A DNA stretch of 64,000 bases from Podocnemis expansa (lineage: Eukaryota > Chordata > Testudines > Podocnemididae): the NCBI GenBank assembly GCA_007922195.1, contig ML682014.1:1675027-1739026 (forward strand). The letters run 5' to 3'. A program made the translations under genes and the position numbers. Numbering within the stretch: position 1 is the first letter of the stretch; each line of letters starts with the position of its first letter. Below, piece after piece: positions 40,749-54,510 of this stretch. A model generated the notes under the pieces. It was not told the DNA's origin. It searched no databases and worked only from the letters and a program-made list of their open reading frames with translations.

Positions 40749-41783
40749 TTTGTCACCACAAAATTTGACCAGACTTCTCCATAACGATCTGAGCTTGATA
40801 CAGAATGCACTGACTCATTGGTTAAGTAGATAGTCTGTCTGGGGGCACAAGTTTATTGTGCCTTTTCATTTTTGGCTAGAATGCAAGGAGTTGGTTTTCA
40901 CCTAGTAAGCCCTAGCTGTCCTGAGACATGCCTGTTTAGGATACCATCTCTGTCATGGTACCACTTCAGCACAGTCATGATCAGCTGAGGTACCTGAGCA
41001 TCATTTTCAAGAAAGGGAGAAGGGTGGTGCTGGCAGGATAGTTTTGAAATAGTCCAAATTGGGTTTAGGCTCTCTTTCAAGCATCTGTTTTCTTAGGCTG
41101 TTGGAGAAGGAGGGATGAACTGGGATCTGGTAGTCAGAGAGATGTCTGAGGAGACAGTTATTTTTCTTTTCTGCTGTAGATATTCTGGATCGAGAGGCAA
41201 CAGGATGTGTTCTTGTTTGTATAAGTAGGACTGTATTAACATATCTCAAAAGGTACATAAAGTTCTGGGTATCATTTACATCTATGTAGATAAACATATT
41301 GTATATCACTTCTCCTGTAGCCATACAAGATCTCATGAAACAGATATCTTTTAAAGCGGCCTGTAGCTTTTATCTGGACTTATTTTATATCATCAGCCAA
41401 CTGAAAGGAGGTGTGACATTAGGGTGCCAGTCTTCTGTGCCTTTGAATTTCAGTATAGGTTTTTGGAGCTGTTTGTTTTAAATCTCAGTGAAGTTAGACA
41501 CACCAGTACAATTAACAGTGGGTATGAAAACTCAGATGGATCCACAGCAAGTGTAAATTGCCGTGAAAGCCAATATACATGGGCCAATTTCTCAGTGAAA
41601 TGGCTCACTGATGTTAGAAGCTCCATTTTATCAGGAATGCCTTTCTAACAGTGGGATATTGTATTTCCTCTTGATTTTGCAAAACCCCAATTTTATGGAA
41701 GTGCTAGGTATCTACCAGAATTTCTGTAATACAATGTTTACCTGCAATGTAGTTCATTTAAAAATTTTCCTTTTTTGTCTCAG

Positions 41784-41836
41784 AATCTAGATTTCTGCAG
41801 TCCCTGGATGAAGACAACATGACAAAACAACCTGGG
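41784..41836 (+). CDS. TNNI3K: TNNI3K exon: activation segment
   Basis: A second 53-nt exon (2+51+0), encoding SRFLQSLDEDNMTKQPG, the activation segment between DFG and the APE motif. The acceptor is TTTTTTGTCTCAG, with the donor GTTTGC after GGG. The exon ends exactly on a codon and the next begins with AAT (Asn), giving the join KQPG-NLRW. It is too small to show in an ordinary ORF scan. Confidence 0.92.
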
Positions 41837-44964
<3,128 letters not shown>

Positions 44965-45955
44965 CAAGGGGGAGGGGGCAATTAATCCAGGTCTCTGGCC
45001 CTTCATAGGGCAGGACCACCAAGTCTCTAGCTCCTTGGCAGGGTGAAGTCACAAAGTCTTAGCCCTCTGCAGGGCCAGGTAACAAGTCTCTAGCCCCCTT
45101 GGTAGGGCAAATCTCTAGCTAAGTCTCTAGGGTACAGGGGACTGGCAGTGCCACTTCTTGGGTCACAATCCATGAGGGGGCACTTGGTGTGGGAAGAGGA
45201 ATCAATGGAGGCATAGGGTCACACAGCTCCACTGTGTCCCAGCCCAGGTCCCTGGCAGGGTTTGGGCTTTTATGCAGGGGTCAGTGGGGTCCTGGCCATA
45301 ACACACTGATCCCAAGGATTGGTGCTCATATTCCCCTGTGTCAGTCCCAGCCCCACTTCCCAGCAGTACCTGAGTTGGAGGCTCATTTGCTGGTGCATCA
45401 AGGTAGTCATCCAGGGGGAGGTTACAAAATCCTTCCATCTCATCGGGTGGTGGCAGGTCTGATAAACCAACAGGATCATCAGCAGGTGGGAACACCTCAA
45501 GGTTGCATGTTTGGGGGAGCCAGGGGGTCCTCACCAGCCAGGGGTAACTCTCCAAAGTCCCACAACATGGAGGAGGCTCAGGGTTCCCATTAGCAGGAGA
45601 CTCAAGGGGATCCAGCAGGCCTCCATGCTAGCAACTCCTCCACAGGGCTGGTGATGGTCCAGGACTCAGCCATTATCTCCCAGTCTCTGGCCACGGGTGG
45701 CCCCAGCCAGAGGCCTGGGCACAGGTCTATTGGAGGTCCACTTTCCCACAGGGTGACCCAGGATCAGGAGGGAGCAGAGATACATCCTTCCCCTTCCATG
45801 GCCTGAGCTGGACTGAGCTGCCTGCCGCCCTTCTTATACTTCCTGTCCCGCCCCTCTGCTTCTGGCCTGATTGACAGGTCACTCCTGGCTCCACCCCCTG
45901 CATTCAGGCATTTCCTTCTGGGCTGTCTCTAAGGGGGGCCGTGCCTTCCTGCTAC
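44965..45955 (-). mobile_element. Retrotransposon-like fragment, antisense, with promoter-like end
   Basis: Read on the - strand it begins TGTAGCAGGAAGGC-like at about 45960-45955. A TATA-like AGTATAAGAAGG lies near 45833, and after that a GC-rich leader and a 117-codon frame at 45202-45555 (start MESYPWLVRTPW, with an acidic proline-rich middle PPPDEMEGFCNLPLDDYLDA). Repeated CAAGTCTCTAGCC-type phrases lie at 45010-45130. A 5' LTR plus leader is the most economical reading, but no tRNA primer site or pol motif was seen, and the other end was not found. Confidence 0.45.
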
Positions 45956-47103
45956 ACACCTCTTGGTGTTTTATGCCATTCTGTGTCCTGGTGATGGTGG
46001 CAATAAATTTTACATCCCTATGTGGTGATATAGTATTAGCTCTTCTCTAGAAATTTATTAGAATCCATCACAACTAAAAATATCACATGAGGTAATATAG
46101 CTATTTGTGTCTCCAAAATTTCATATTCTTGATGTTGCATAGTCTTAACCGCTTTCAGGTAGTTCTACATATTTTTATTTATCCCTGCTTCCTCTGTGTG
46201 AAATTCACCCCCCACGCAGAGCATTCATGAAAAGCTCTCCACACCAATTACATCCTGTTTCTGCTCCTAGGATGAAATGCACTATTGGGTATAGGGTTTG
46301 CACAAGTTCAGCGCAGAGGTTAAGGTGGCACATAGGGCTTCTGCTGCCTCACTGCACAAGGGTGAATTTCAGCGCCAATCCTGTGTTAAAGACGTGAGGA
46401 GAGCTAGGGGGAAGCACTCTGAACTGAAGTGGAATTCATTGGAGGTAGGAGACAGGGAGGAATCCTGGCTAAGTGAATTCAGCCAAAGAGTAACAGCTCC
46501 TTTTCCTTTCCTTGCATCTATTCTCTGTCAATCATGTTGTGGTAACAACACATAAATATACCAAATTCCCCTATTCTAAGGACAAATCCTCTATTCCTGT
46601 TTAATTAGACTGTCTTCTCCCATGCATCAGCCATTCATTCAATTTCTCTCCTTAACAGAAGGTGCTTTACTTTCCGAGGCCTTATTACTAAGGCCTGATA
46701 CATCTGAAGTTATACTTATTGATCCCAAAGTTTGCACTGTTTTTTGTGTCTGGAAGAAATTTCCCTGTTCCCTTTCCTCTGAGATCTTATTAGATCCAGA
46801 TTAATTTGTCTGTTGTTTTTTATGCAACTCAGTTACCTTTACAATCCTTTGGAGGTCTTCACACTGTTCAAAAATCAGTTTCTCTTTGGTGAAGCTGTTA
46901 TTAACATCAATAACAAGTAGCACTCCAGGATATGGTGTGGTGTTTCTAAACTGTATTAGCTGTTTATAACTTCTCAGTCATTCATTTCTGTCTCTGCTGA
47001 CATTTGATTTATATAGTTGTAAGATATCCGACTCAATACTACTTCAGTTTCTAGTAATACACACCATTAATTGACATCCAGATTCCAAACCTGAATTCCC
47101 ATT
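45956..47103 (+). other. TNNI3K intron, old repeat scraps
   Basis: GTGAAATTCACCCCCCACGC at about 46198 and AGGGTGAATTTCAGCGC at about 46359 form an inverted pair resembling an old dispersed repeat, also seen near 31365. Nothing else was identified. Confidence 0.4.
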
Positions 47104-47455
47104 CACAGAATCATAGGGTTTGAAGGGACCTCATGAGGTCATCTAGTCCAACCCCCTGCTAAAAGCAGGACCTCTCCCACTAAATCATCTCAGCCAGGGT
47201 TTTGTCTAACTGGGCCTTAAATGTTTCCAAAGATGGAGATTCCACCACCTCCCTGGGTAACCCACTCCAATGCTTCACCTCTCTCCTAGTAAGAAAGTTT
47301 TTCCTAATATCCCACCTCGACCTTCCCAGCTGCAACTTGAAATCATTGCTCCTTGTTCTGCCTCTGTTACTACTGAGAACAGCCTAGCTCCCTCCTCTTT
47401 GGAGCACCCCTTCAAGTAGTTGAAGGTTGCTATCAAATCCCCCCTCTGGCTTCTC
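47104..47455 (-). mobile_element. CR1 LINE 3' end, antisense
   Basis: It starts CAGAATCATAGGGTTTGAAG, then AGGTCATCTAGTCCAACCCC and AAGTTTTTCCTAATATCCCA. This is the reverse complement of the CR1 3' end and closely matches the + strand copy ending at 16733. It is truncated at about 47455. Confidence 0.92.
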
Positions 47456-47603
47456 TCCTCCTTGTTATCTTTCCACCAGTTGCAGTTCCTTCTTTTCTGG
47501 CCATTTCACTGAAGATCCAGAGTATATTCTCTAGGACATAGCTCTAGTGCCCTGCAGTCCACATCTTCATCCACTTCTGAGTGACATGGCCATTCCTGCC
47601 ATT

Positions 47604-48029
47604 GGCTATGTCTACGTTGTAAAAGCTAAGACGACTTTATTAAGTCGACTTAATAAAGTCTTCTTAAAGTCAACTTTAAGAAGACCTTATTAAGTCACCT
47701 TAGTGAGTCCACACTACATTAAGTTGACTTTAAATGGGTGCCCTGGCTTAAGTCGACTTTACAAAGTCAACTTAATGTCCCCACAGCACTAAGTTGACTT
47801 TATAAGTCAACTTACTGAGTCCATATTGCCTTAAGTCGACTTAATAAAGTCGACTTGATGGTAAAGTCAACTTTATAAGTGGACCTTATGAAGTCGACTT
47901 TACTGGACCCTAAAGTCGACTTTACTGGACCCTAAAGTCGACTTTCTTGCCCTGCAGTGTAGACAGGACTCTGTTTAAGTTGACTTAAGGGCTCTTAAGT
48001 TGACTTAAACACATAGTGTAGATGTACCC
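47604..48029. mobile_element. Short TIR element built of AAGTCGACTT palindromes
   Basis: The ends are GGCTATGTCTACGT and, inverted, GGGTACATCTACAC. The interior carries seven exact AAGTCGACTT copies and many one-base variants (AAGTTGACTT, AAGTCAACTT). A 22-bp direct repeat beginning TACTGGACCC is at about 47900-47942. No clear target duplication and no coding sequence were seen. Confidence 0.7.
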
Positions 48030-48629
48030 ATTATGTTGTGGGTTAACCATTTGTCTGCTGCATAAGATACCAAATGTGTGAGGAAACCACATGTGATACA
48101 CCAGGTATGTCATCAGTATTCCGCTGCACAGAACCTGGAGCACAGTATAGCAATGAAGTGGTAAACAGACGTATACTTTGGTGCTCAGCAGATAATAGAG
48201 GGAGGGAAGCATTATAAGTAGATGGATGAATAGGAAGAAGGACAAAAGGAAGGGGAAAATGAAATCCTTATTTCCTAAAGCTGTCATGATTTAGTCTTTT
48301 TCTTCCCTGTGTGGTAGTCTTTGCTTTGGTATTTATTATTCCTTTTCCTCTTCGCCTCCTAAACCGCATGGCCCTTCAGCTAAATGAGCATGGACTCGGT
48401 GGTTTCTGCTCCTATTCTTGCAACTTCTCAGCAGTCCATTTTCTGATCCATGTTGTTTTGTCTGTACATTCCTTCTGAGTCAATGCTCTTTCTATATAAT
48501 CTCTTTTCGATTACTCCCTGCTTATCAACCAAACATGTAGGATGAGATTTTTCAAAAGCACAGTGTTGGCTTAATTCTACTCCCTTAAAGTCAATGAGCA
48601 CTTTTGAAAACCCCATCTGTCCATCACCA

Positions 48630-48815
48630 CCATCATCATTATCCTTACATAACCCTCCCAACTGCTCTGGGAGGTAGGGGAATTTTATTATCCCCCATTT
48701 GTAATTAGGGAAACTAAAACAGAAAATGAAAAGACTTGCACAAGGCCACAGAGCAAGTTAGTGTCAGATTCTGGCTTATAGCCTCTGCCCCTGGACTGCG
48801 TTGTCTCTCAGACCA
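48630..48815 (-). repeat. MIR-like core SINE, antisense
   Basis: The order TTATTATCCCCCATTTGTAA, then GACTTGCACAAGGCCACAGA, then a degraded tRNA-like end matches the reverse complement of MIR. Confidence 0.6.
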
Positions 48816-49620
48816 TATGGTTAAAGAAATATACAGTATATTTAAATATCAAAACTATGCCTGAACTTCACTGTTCATCTGATTTCAGGCCATATCTTGC
48901 AAATGCCTATTGTGGGGATAGGCATCCTTTATAGTCTATATACAAATTCCACCCTCATGACATAAATTCAGATGGATATTTGTTTTTACAAAAATCCCTT
49001 ATTTTCACAGACTATAAATATTACGATGAGGTACATTTTCTTTTTTTAAATATTTTGTATGCGCTCTCTGAAGCTTTACTTACTGATTCTTATCCTTCCC
49101 TCTGTCTAATACTGGCCTTTGTACATGCAAGAAGTATGGGAAGCCATTCAGGTCAAATACATTGGAATAATTAGATGTTGAAAAGAATACCTAACTATAA
49201 AACTTAGCACTTGTAAAATCTATACAGCACTCTTTGAAATGGATGTTGTCTTTGCAGTAATGCACCTCAAGTACAGTAAAGGTATGCTGCACACAGAATT
49301 AAATATCCATTTATCAAATAGCATCAGTCGTATAGCCATTGATTCAATGTCACTACATATTTTCTCAAATGGAGCATCTATTGAATCAAGTAGACTCCAG
49401 TGAAATCATTTCATTATTAAGTCAAATATAATATTTGTTGAATACCATATTATATAATACTATAGTACCAAAGATTGCAGCATGTTTCATGGTCAATAAT
49501 GAAAAACTATTGTATGTGCTTAACAGTCCCAACTCCCAAAACTGGCAAAATAACAGAATGAAATACAGAACTGAAATAATTATACCGAGGAGTTACTAGA
49601 AAATACACTCACTGCTAGTA
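48816..49620 (+). other. TNNI3K intron without recognised features
   Basis: Plain AT-rich intron. Nothing was identified. Confidence 0.5.
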
Positions 49621-49812
49621 AAACAAACAAGGATTCCTGTGGCACGTTTAAAGCCTAACAATTTTTGTGTCGCATGAGCTTTCATGTGTCTGACAAAGTG
49701 ATATTTACTGCCATGAAAGCTCATGCGATACATAAATTTGTTAGTCTTTAAACTTGCCACAGGAATCCTTGTTTGTTTTGAACTAGACTAACATGGCTAC
49801 TGCTTTGGAACT
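49621..49812. repeat. Foldback SINE-like repeat with 66-bp arms
   Basis: Arms 49621-49686 and 49712-49778 are inverted copies with about five mismatches, separated by 25 nt. The outer ends read AAACAAACAAGGATTCCTGT and its complement. After the right arm, 49779-49812 is the complement of the GTAGCCATGTTAGTCTAG head also seen at 19478. The whole can form a long stable RNA hairpin. Confidence 0.8.
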
Positions 49813-51221
49813 TGTCATTACTAGTATTTAATGAGCACAGAAATGATCTCTGCTCTACAATCTAAGTTCACTAATGCATTTTTTAACACCATACACCTAC
49901 TTATTTTTACGTGCACACATATATTGTCCTCTCTGAGGGACAAACACACAGAAGAAGAAAGAGCACAGTACTCCGTGTGTTTGTATATGTAACTATCTTA
50001 CCATGCATAGTACAGTTGTGTCAGCCTAATGTTTGGGGTGTTCTGTTTCTAATACAGACCATAGTCTTCCTATAGTACATTGTGGAGAGACAAAGAAGGA
50101 GAGTGTGTACCAATAGATAAACAGTAGGGCTTTTTTTCATTAACATCTTTTTTCCCCATCTGCCCCTTTTTCAGAACATGAACCCAATGATCTTTGAATC
50201 ACACTTTCAAAACCACATTAGAATGGGCTCAAAATCAGGCAAAATGTGTTTGCTCATCCCTCCTGCATACTGCTACATTTCACAGAATCTAGTTGATATT
50301 AACATTCTGAAACTTCATTATAGTGACGAAGATTGCAATGAGAATAGACAATGGCACAAATTAATCTGTTCTTGTGACAAAGACTGTAATGAGAATGGGA
50401 TATGGTTAAAAAAATTAAACCATTCTTGTTACAATCTCAAGATTGCAATCTCCTGGTCCCCCTCAGATGCTATATACTCTAGTGATGTATCACTTAATAG
50501 TGTCAGTTTAACAAAGGATTTTATTTAGCTCATGCTATGAGGCTGGCAGACATTTGCTTTGACTTTCCACGTCTAAGCTGTTTGAAAAGAATATAGTGGG
50601 ATTAATTATGTTTTTAAATCACTATATATATATAAACACAATTAGGGGAACTTTCTAGCAATTTTTTCTCAGTCAATTGCAACCAGCAATATAGAAAGTC
50701 ACTGTTTTTTTGTTCTTGTTGTTAAATGAATACTTAGAATTACTTCTAGTCTTCAGCCACATCACAGCTAACTGTAGGTTATTTTAGGAAGCCATATCGC
50801 ATACCAATTTATATGTAAGTCAAATAATTTAATGCATGTCATCAAAAACTGCTCTGTCATTCTCTCTTAATGAAGGAATTTTATTATTATGTCATAGGTG
50901 AGGTGAAGGTAAACTGATATTTCTTTCAAAGGCTATTATTTCAAGATTTACACCTAAATCTGATCATTTTCAGCCAGGTTGAGCCTTGGCAAAAATATGT
51001 TAACATCAAAGTAGGGCTGCTGAATTTTCTTTTTTAGCTAGTGCATTAAAAATAATGTTTTGATGGCTTTGAAAGCTTCTTTGACCCATTCCATTTGCAA
51101 GTTTAATACTTAAACATTTCCATCTGTTCTTCACTCAGACAGTAAAGTAAAATGTGTTGGCATATGAATAGTTTTGGTATCAGAATCATCATTAAGCTTC
51201 ATTATACTATTTTATTTGTAG
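49813..51221 (+). other. TNNI3K intron without recognised features
   Basis: AT-rich. A 116-codon frame at 50178-50528 has no recognisable content, though it contains an internal direct repeat around 50325-50400 (GTGACGAAGATTGCAATGAG / GTGACAAAGACTGTAATGAG). Confidence 0.45.
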
Positions 51222-51331
51222 CTGCAGCAGCAGCAGACATGGCCTACCATCACATCCGGCCTCCAATTGGGTATTCAATTCCCAAGCCTATATCATCATT
51301 GCTAATGAGGGGGTGGAATGCATGTCCTGAG
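51222..51331 (+). CDS. TNNI3K: TNNI3K exon: kinase C-lobe, alpha-G/H region (last exon in window)
   Basis: A 110-nt exon (2+108+0) encoding [20 protein letters not shown] and then [16 protein letters not shown]. The run of alanines (GCAGCAGCAGCA) right after the acceptor TTTTATTTGTAG is part of the protein. The RGWNACPE end is the alpha-H region; the kinase-terminating RPEF segment and the Ser-rich tail are expected next but were not found in 51332-64000, so the gene continues past the window. The donor is GAGGTAAGT. The ten exons total 944 nt (2 + 314 codons) with consistent phases. Confidence 0.94.
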
Positions 51332-52134
51332 GTAAGTGCTCCCACTTCTTTAACCAACAAAATGGTGATTACCAACGTTTGTCATGTGTAAACGGCTATT
51401 TTACCAAGAGCCACAAAGAGAAGATGGCAGGTGGGTATTTTTATATTTGCCACTTTCCCTTTTTCTAGCATTAGAAGGCTCCCCATAGGCCTCATTACTG
51501 TGGTAATCTGGCACTATTGAAAGTGCTATGGCAGAGAGATTCACTCGTTTGAAGGGTGTCTTATAAATGAAATCCTGTGGAGAACTTATGTTGGTGTAAC
51601 CATGTCACTTACGTATGTGTTGAGCCACATTGTTATACCAACCTAGCCGTGGGTGTAGACAGAGCTACACCGATGAGAGGCCTTCTTCTGTCACCATAGT
51701 TACTGGCTCTTGCAACAGTGGAGTACAGGCTCTGACAGGAGAAGCTCCCCCATCTGCATAGGAGCATCTTCACTAAGTGCTGCAGCGGTACAGGTTTGTA
51801 AGCCTAGCCAGGCCCCCAGTGTCATGAACCAGTGCAGGCTGATGGTATTTACTGCACTCACCAAGACCCCTAACCAGTATCACAATTATGTCATCTGTTT
51901 GATTCCTAAATACAAGCTGGGTACTTACATCAGTAAATGGCTTTAAACCTATGAGGCCAGACTCTGGCGCTCGAGGTACCCTTTCCTGCATGGTGCTCTG
52001 TACTGCCAGACACCTATGTGAGCACAGAACCTTGTTGACTTCTGTAAAGCTCTAAAAAGGCATAGGGGATAGCGGAGCAGTTTGAAAGGTGTGGATCTCA
52101 GGATTGCACAAGGGTAAGTAAGTGCTAACACACT
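51332..52134 (+). other. TNNI3K intron, possible TIR-element fragment
   Basis: 51590-51810 resembles a fragment of the short TIR elements (GTGTAGACAGAGCTACACCG, GGTGTAACCATG). Its ends are not clear enough to draw. Confidence 0.35.
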
Positions 52135-52362
52135 CTGTCCAGGGTATTTATACAGCACCTAGTACCTGAGCACATCACTATATTAATCCCCCAAGCTTTT
52201 CTTGAGGCAGGAAAGGCTTTTATGCTCATGTTATAGATACGGAACTGAGGACCAGAAAGGCCAGGTGACTTGTCCAAGGTCACACAGGAGGCCTGTGACA
52301 GAGCAGGAACTGGAACCCAGATCTCTACTAGTGCCGTAATCACTGGACCATCCTTCCTCCTA
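52135..52362 (-). repeat. MIR-like core SINE, antisense (well preserved)
   Basis: ATAGATACGGAACTGAGGAC, then GGTGACTTGTCCAAGGTCAC, then GGAACTGGAACCCAGATCTC and an end CACTGGACCATCCTTCCT. This is the classical MIR order in reverse complement, including the tRNA-like B-box region. Confidence 0.8.
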
Positions 52363-54096
52363 AGGGACTGTATCCCTGACTTGTAAGCTAGGATGCCTTT
52401 TGGAGACACCATCCATTGAAAACTTGCAGACAGCTTATAAAGCAGCCTTTTAATGGTTTTAGAAAAGCTAGCAGGAAGGAAGGACACTTTAGTCTCTTGA
52501 ACCCCCCTCTGAGCATGACTTCTTCACATCCCATAGAGAGGTTTTTGCTCTTATAACTTCCCATTTGGGACAAACTTTGTATCTGGGCACATATGGCCAA
52601 GAGGACACTGTTTACTGAACCCTCCAGAGCAGGTCTTTGGAGTGTAGACTGGGAGGGCTGAAGAGGGGGCAGGATCTTGTCTGTCAAAGTCCCTCCTCCA
52701 TGCACTCGAAAACATAGTTGAGCCTATTTTAATAGGTGTTGTATTTACTGCTACTATAAGCCATTGGCCAACTGCTTCCCTCCTGCCCCAGAGCAAAGTG
52801 ATAGTAAGGGATGATTTGAGACTCACCAGTGTGTGTCTTAATCACAAGCGTCCTAGGACTAATACCAGAGTAATGTTACTCATGCACCACCCTTGTTCAG
52901 GGCTGCACCTAACATAAAAATCAAGCTCTTCATTTATTTAATATTGAATTTCAGATATAAAAGCTATTGACAGTAACAACGTGAAGGCAATCTGGATAGA
53001 TATGCCATATGTCTGCCACACTGAGTAGTTGTGTGGGATGCTAATCACACCTTTCCTTTTGCTCACTTTANNNNNNNNNNGCTGCCTGCAAATATAGGAG
53101 GGTAAAGGAAAATAGATGATTTATCTGGAAAAGAAAATAATCATTTAGGCATTCAACAACAAGCTTTTACTGCTTCTATTAGGAGCCTAGTGTTATCCTG
53201 CATAAGTGGGAGGTTATAACCTGCTCTAATGGCCCCTTTCTAGATCCTCTTTTAAATTGTTGGGTTCCTCTTCTATGAACAAAATGAAATCCATATATTC
53301 CAGGAGATGATCCAGGCTATTCCACAGATGCTTAGTGACATTTCTACCATGCCCTGAGGCTACCATCCAACCTCTCCTGCCTCTGTACTGGTATAGAACT
53401 AAAAAGATGAGACATGTAGAAGCCAGAACAAGAGAAAGAAAGCTAGATGTCAAATTTCCGGTTAATTTCTAGGGAAAGTAATACTTTAAAGAGCCCCTAT
53501 TATATATAACAATATGGAACACACTGTAGGTTGACTGAAACAGGACAAATGGTCACTGTCTTGAGTTATGATTGTTCATAACTCTTGTGTCTAAAGAAAA
53601 TGGAAAACAATAACCCAATTATTTTATGGAAAGGATGCATGGAATTAGCCTCTAGTGTTCTATTCTAGTTTGTGTTCTCTACTTTTTCTTAACTTGGAAC
53701 ATCTGTAACTAGGATATTTTCTTACCATGAAATGTCATTGCCATACATATACATTTCCTTTTCATTTTGTTTCCTCGTCTCCAAACCACATTCTTCTCTC
53801 CTATGGACTGCTAAGAGCAAATAATATATTGCTTCTCCCAAGAGATCAGGCCTACAAAACAGATATGTTAATGAGATATTTATTTTTCAAACACTTAAGT
53901 TTATAACAAAAAGACAAGATGCAGGTCTCTTGGAACTGCTTTTCTATACATCAGATACCTTTGTGTTTATGTAGATATTCTAGCCAATTCTGTGGAGATC
54001 CTGAAAAGATTGAATCAGAGATCTCCACCTAGTGGTTAAACATAATTTACCAGACTTTGTACAAACTGTTGCCCCAAAGACTGGGCCAAATTTCAT
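52363..54096. other. Intron with assembly gap
   Basis: Ten N bases lie at 53071-53080, an assembly gap of unknown true length. No exon was found on either side. The downstream part may be LRRC53 3' UTR on the - strand. Confidence 0.6.
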
Positions 54097-54102
54097 TTTA
54101 TT
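54097..54102 (-). terminator. LRRC53: Candidate poly(A) signal for LRRC53
   Basis: AATAAA on the - strand, about 410 nt after the LRRC53 stop. A second AATAAA lies at 53879-53884. Either could end the transcript; neither is proven, and the hexamer is common by chance in AT-rich DNA. Confidence 0.3.
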
Positions 54103-54510
54103 TCCTTCCTCCTCCAAAGAACTTCATGGGTACAAAAGGCTTTACAGCTCCAGGAGACCAAAAATCTTAGAGATTTTGGTGACTTTAAAATAATTGTAGG
54201 TACAACGAAGACTTTACATTATTTTTAGCAAAGACTAATAAACAGAGCACAAATTATTTAAATAATGTAAGCTGTACTTAGGAGGAAACCGCCGTGTTTA
54301 TAGTGTAGTTGTAAATGATTTTTGTGTATAGCCTGAAATAATTACTCTGTATTCCAGATTATAAAATGTCAATTGCTGCTCTGGTCAGTTAATAGTTCTT
54401 TGTTTTATCTTTCTCTTGTTTATGTCCCAACTTCTACTATTTGGCTACTCTGACAATACCAGGCAAGTGTGTCTCTTCTGACTTCTGCTTTCCCCAGAAA
54501 CAGTATTCGG

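Larger units (their letters stand above)
39836..41783 (+). other. TNNI3K intron
   Basis: It contains the (AC)12 microsatellite at 40027-40050 and a probable short TIR element at 40436-40748. Otherwise nothing was recognised. Confidence 0.5.

Noticed and set aside
53071..53080. Possible missing TNNI3K exon in the N gap
   Set aside because: Cannot be excluded, but nothing beside the gap looks like exon flanks, and the mammalian gene order predicts the next exon beyond LRRC53.
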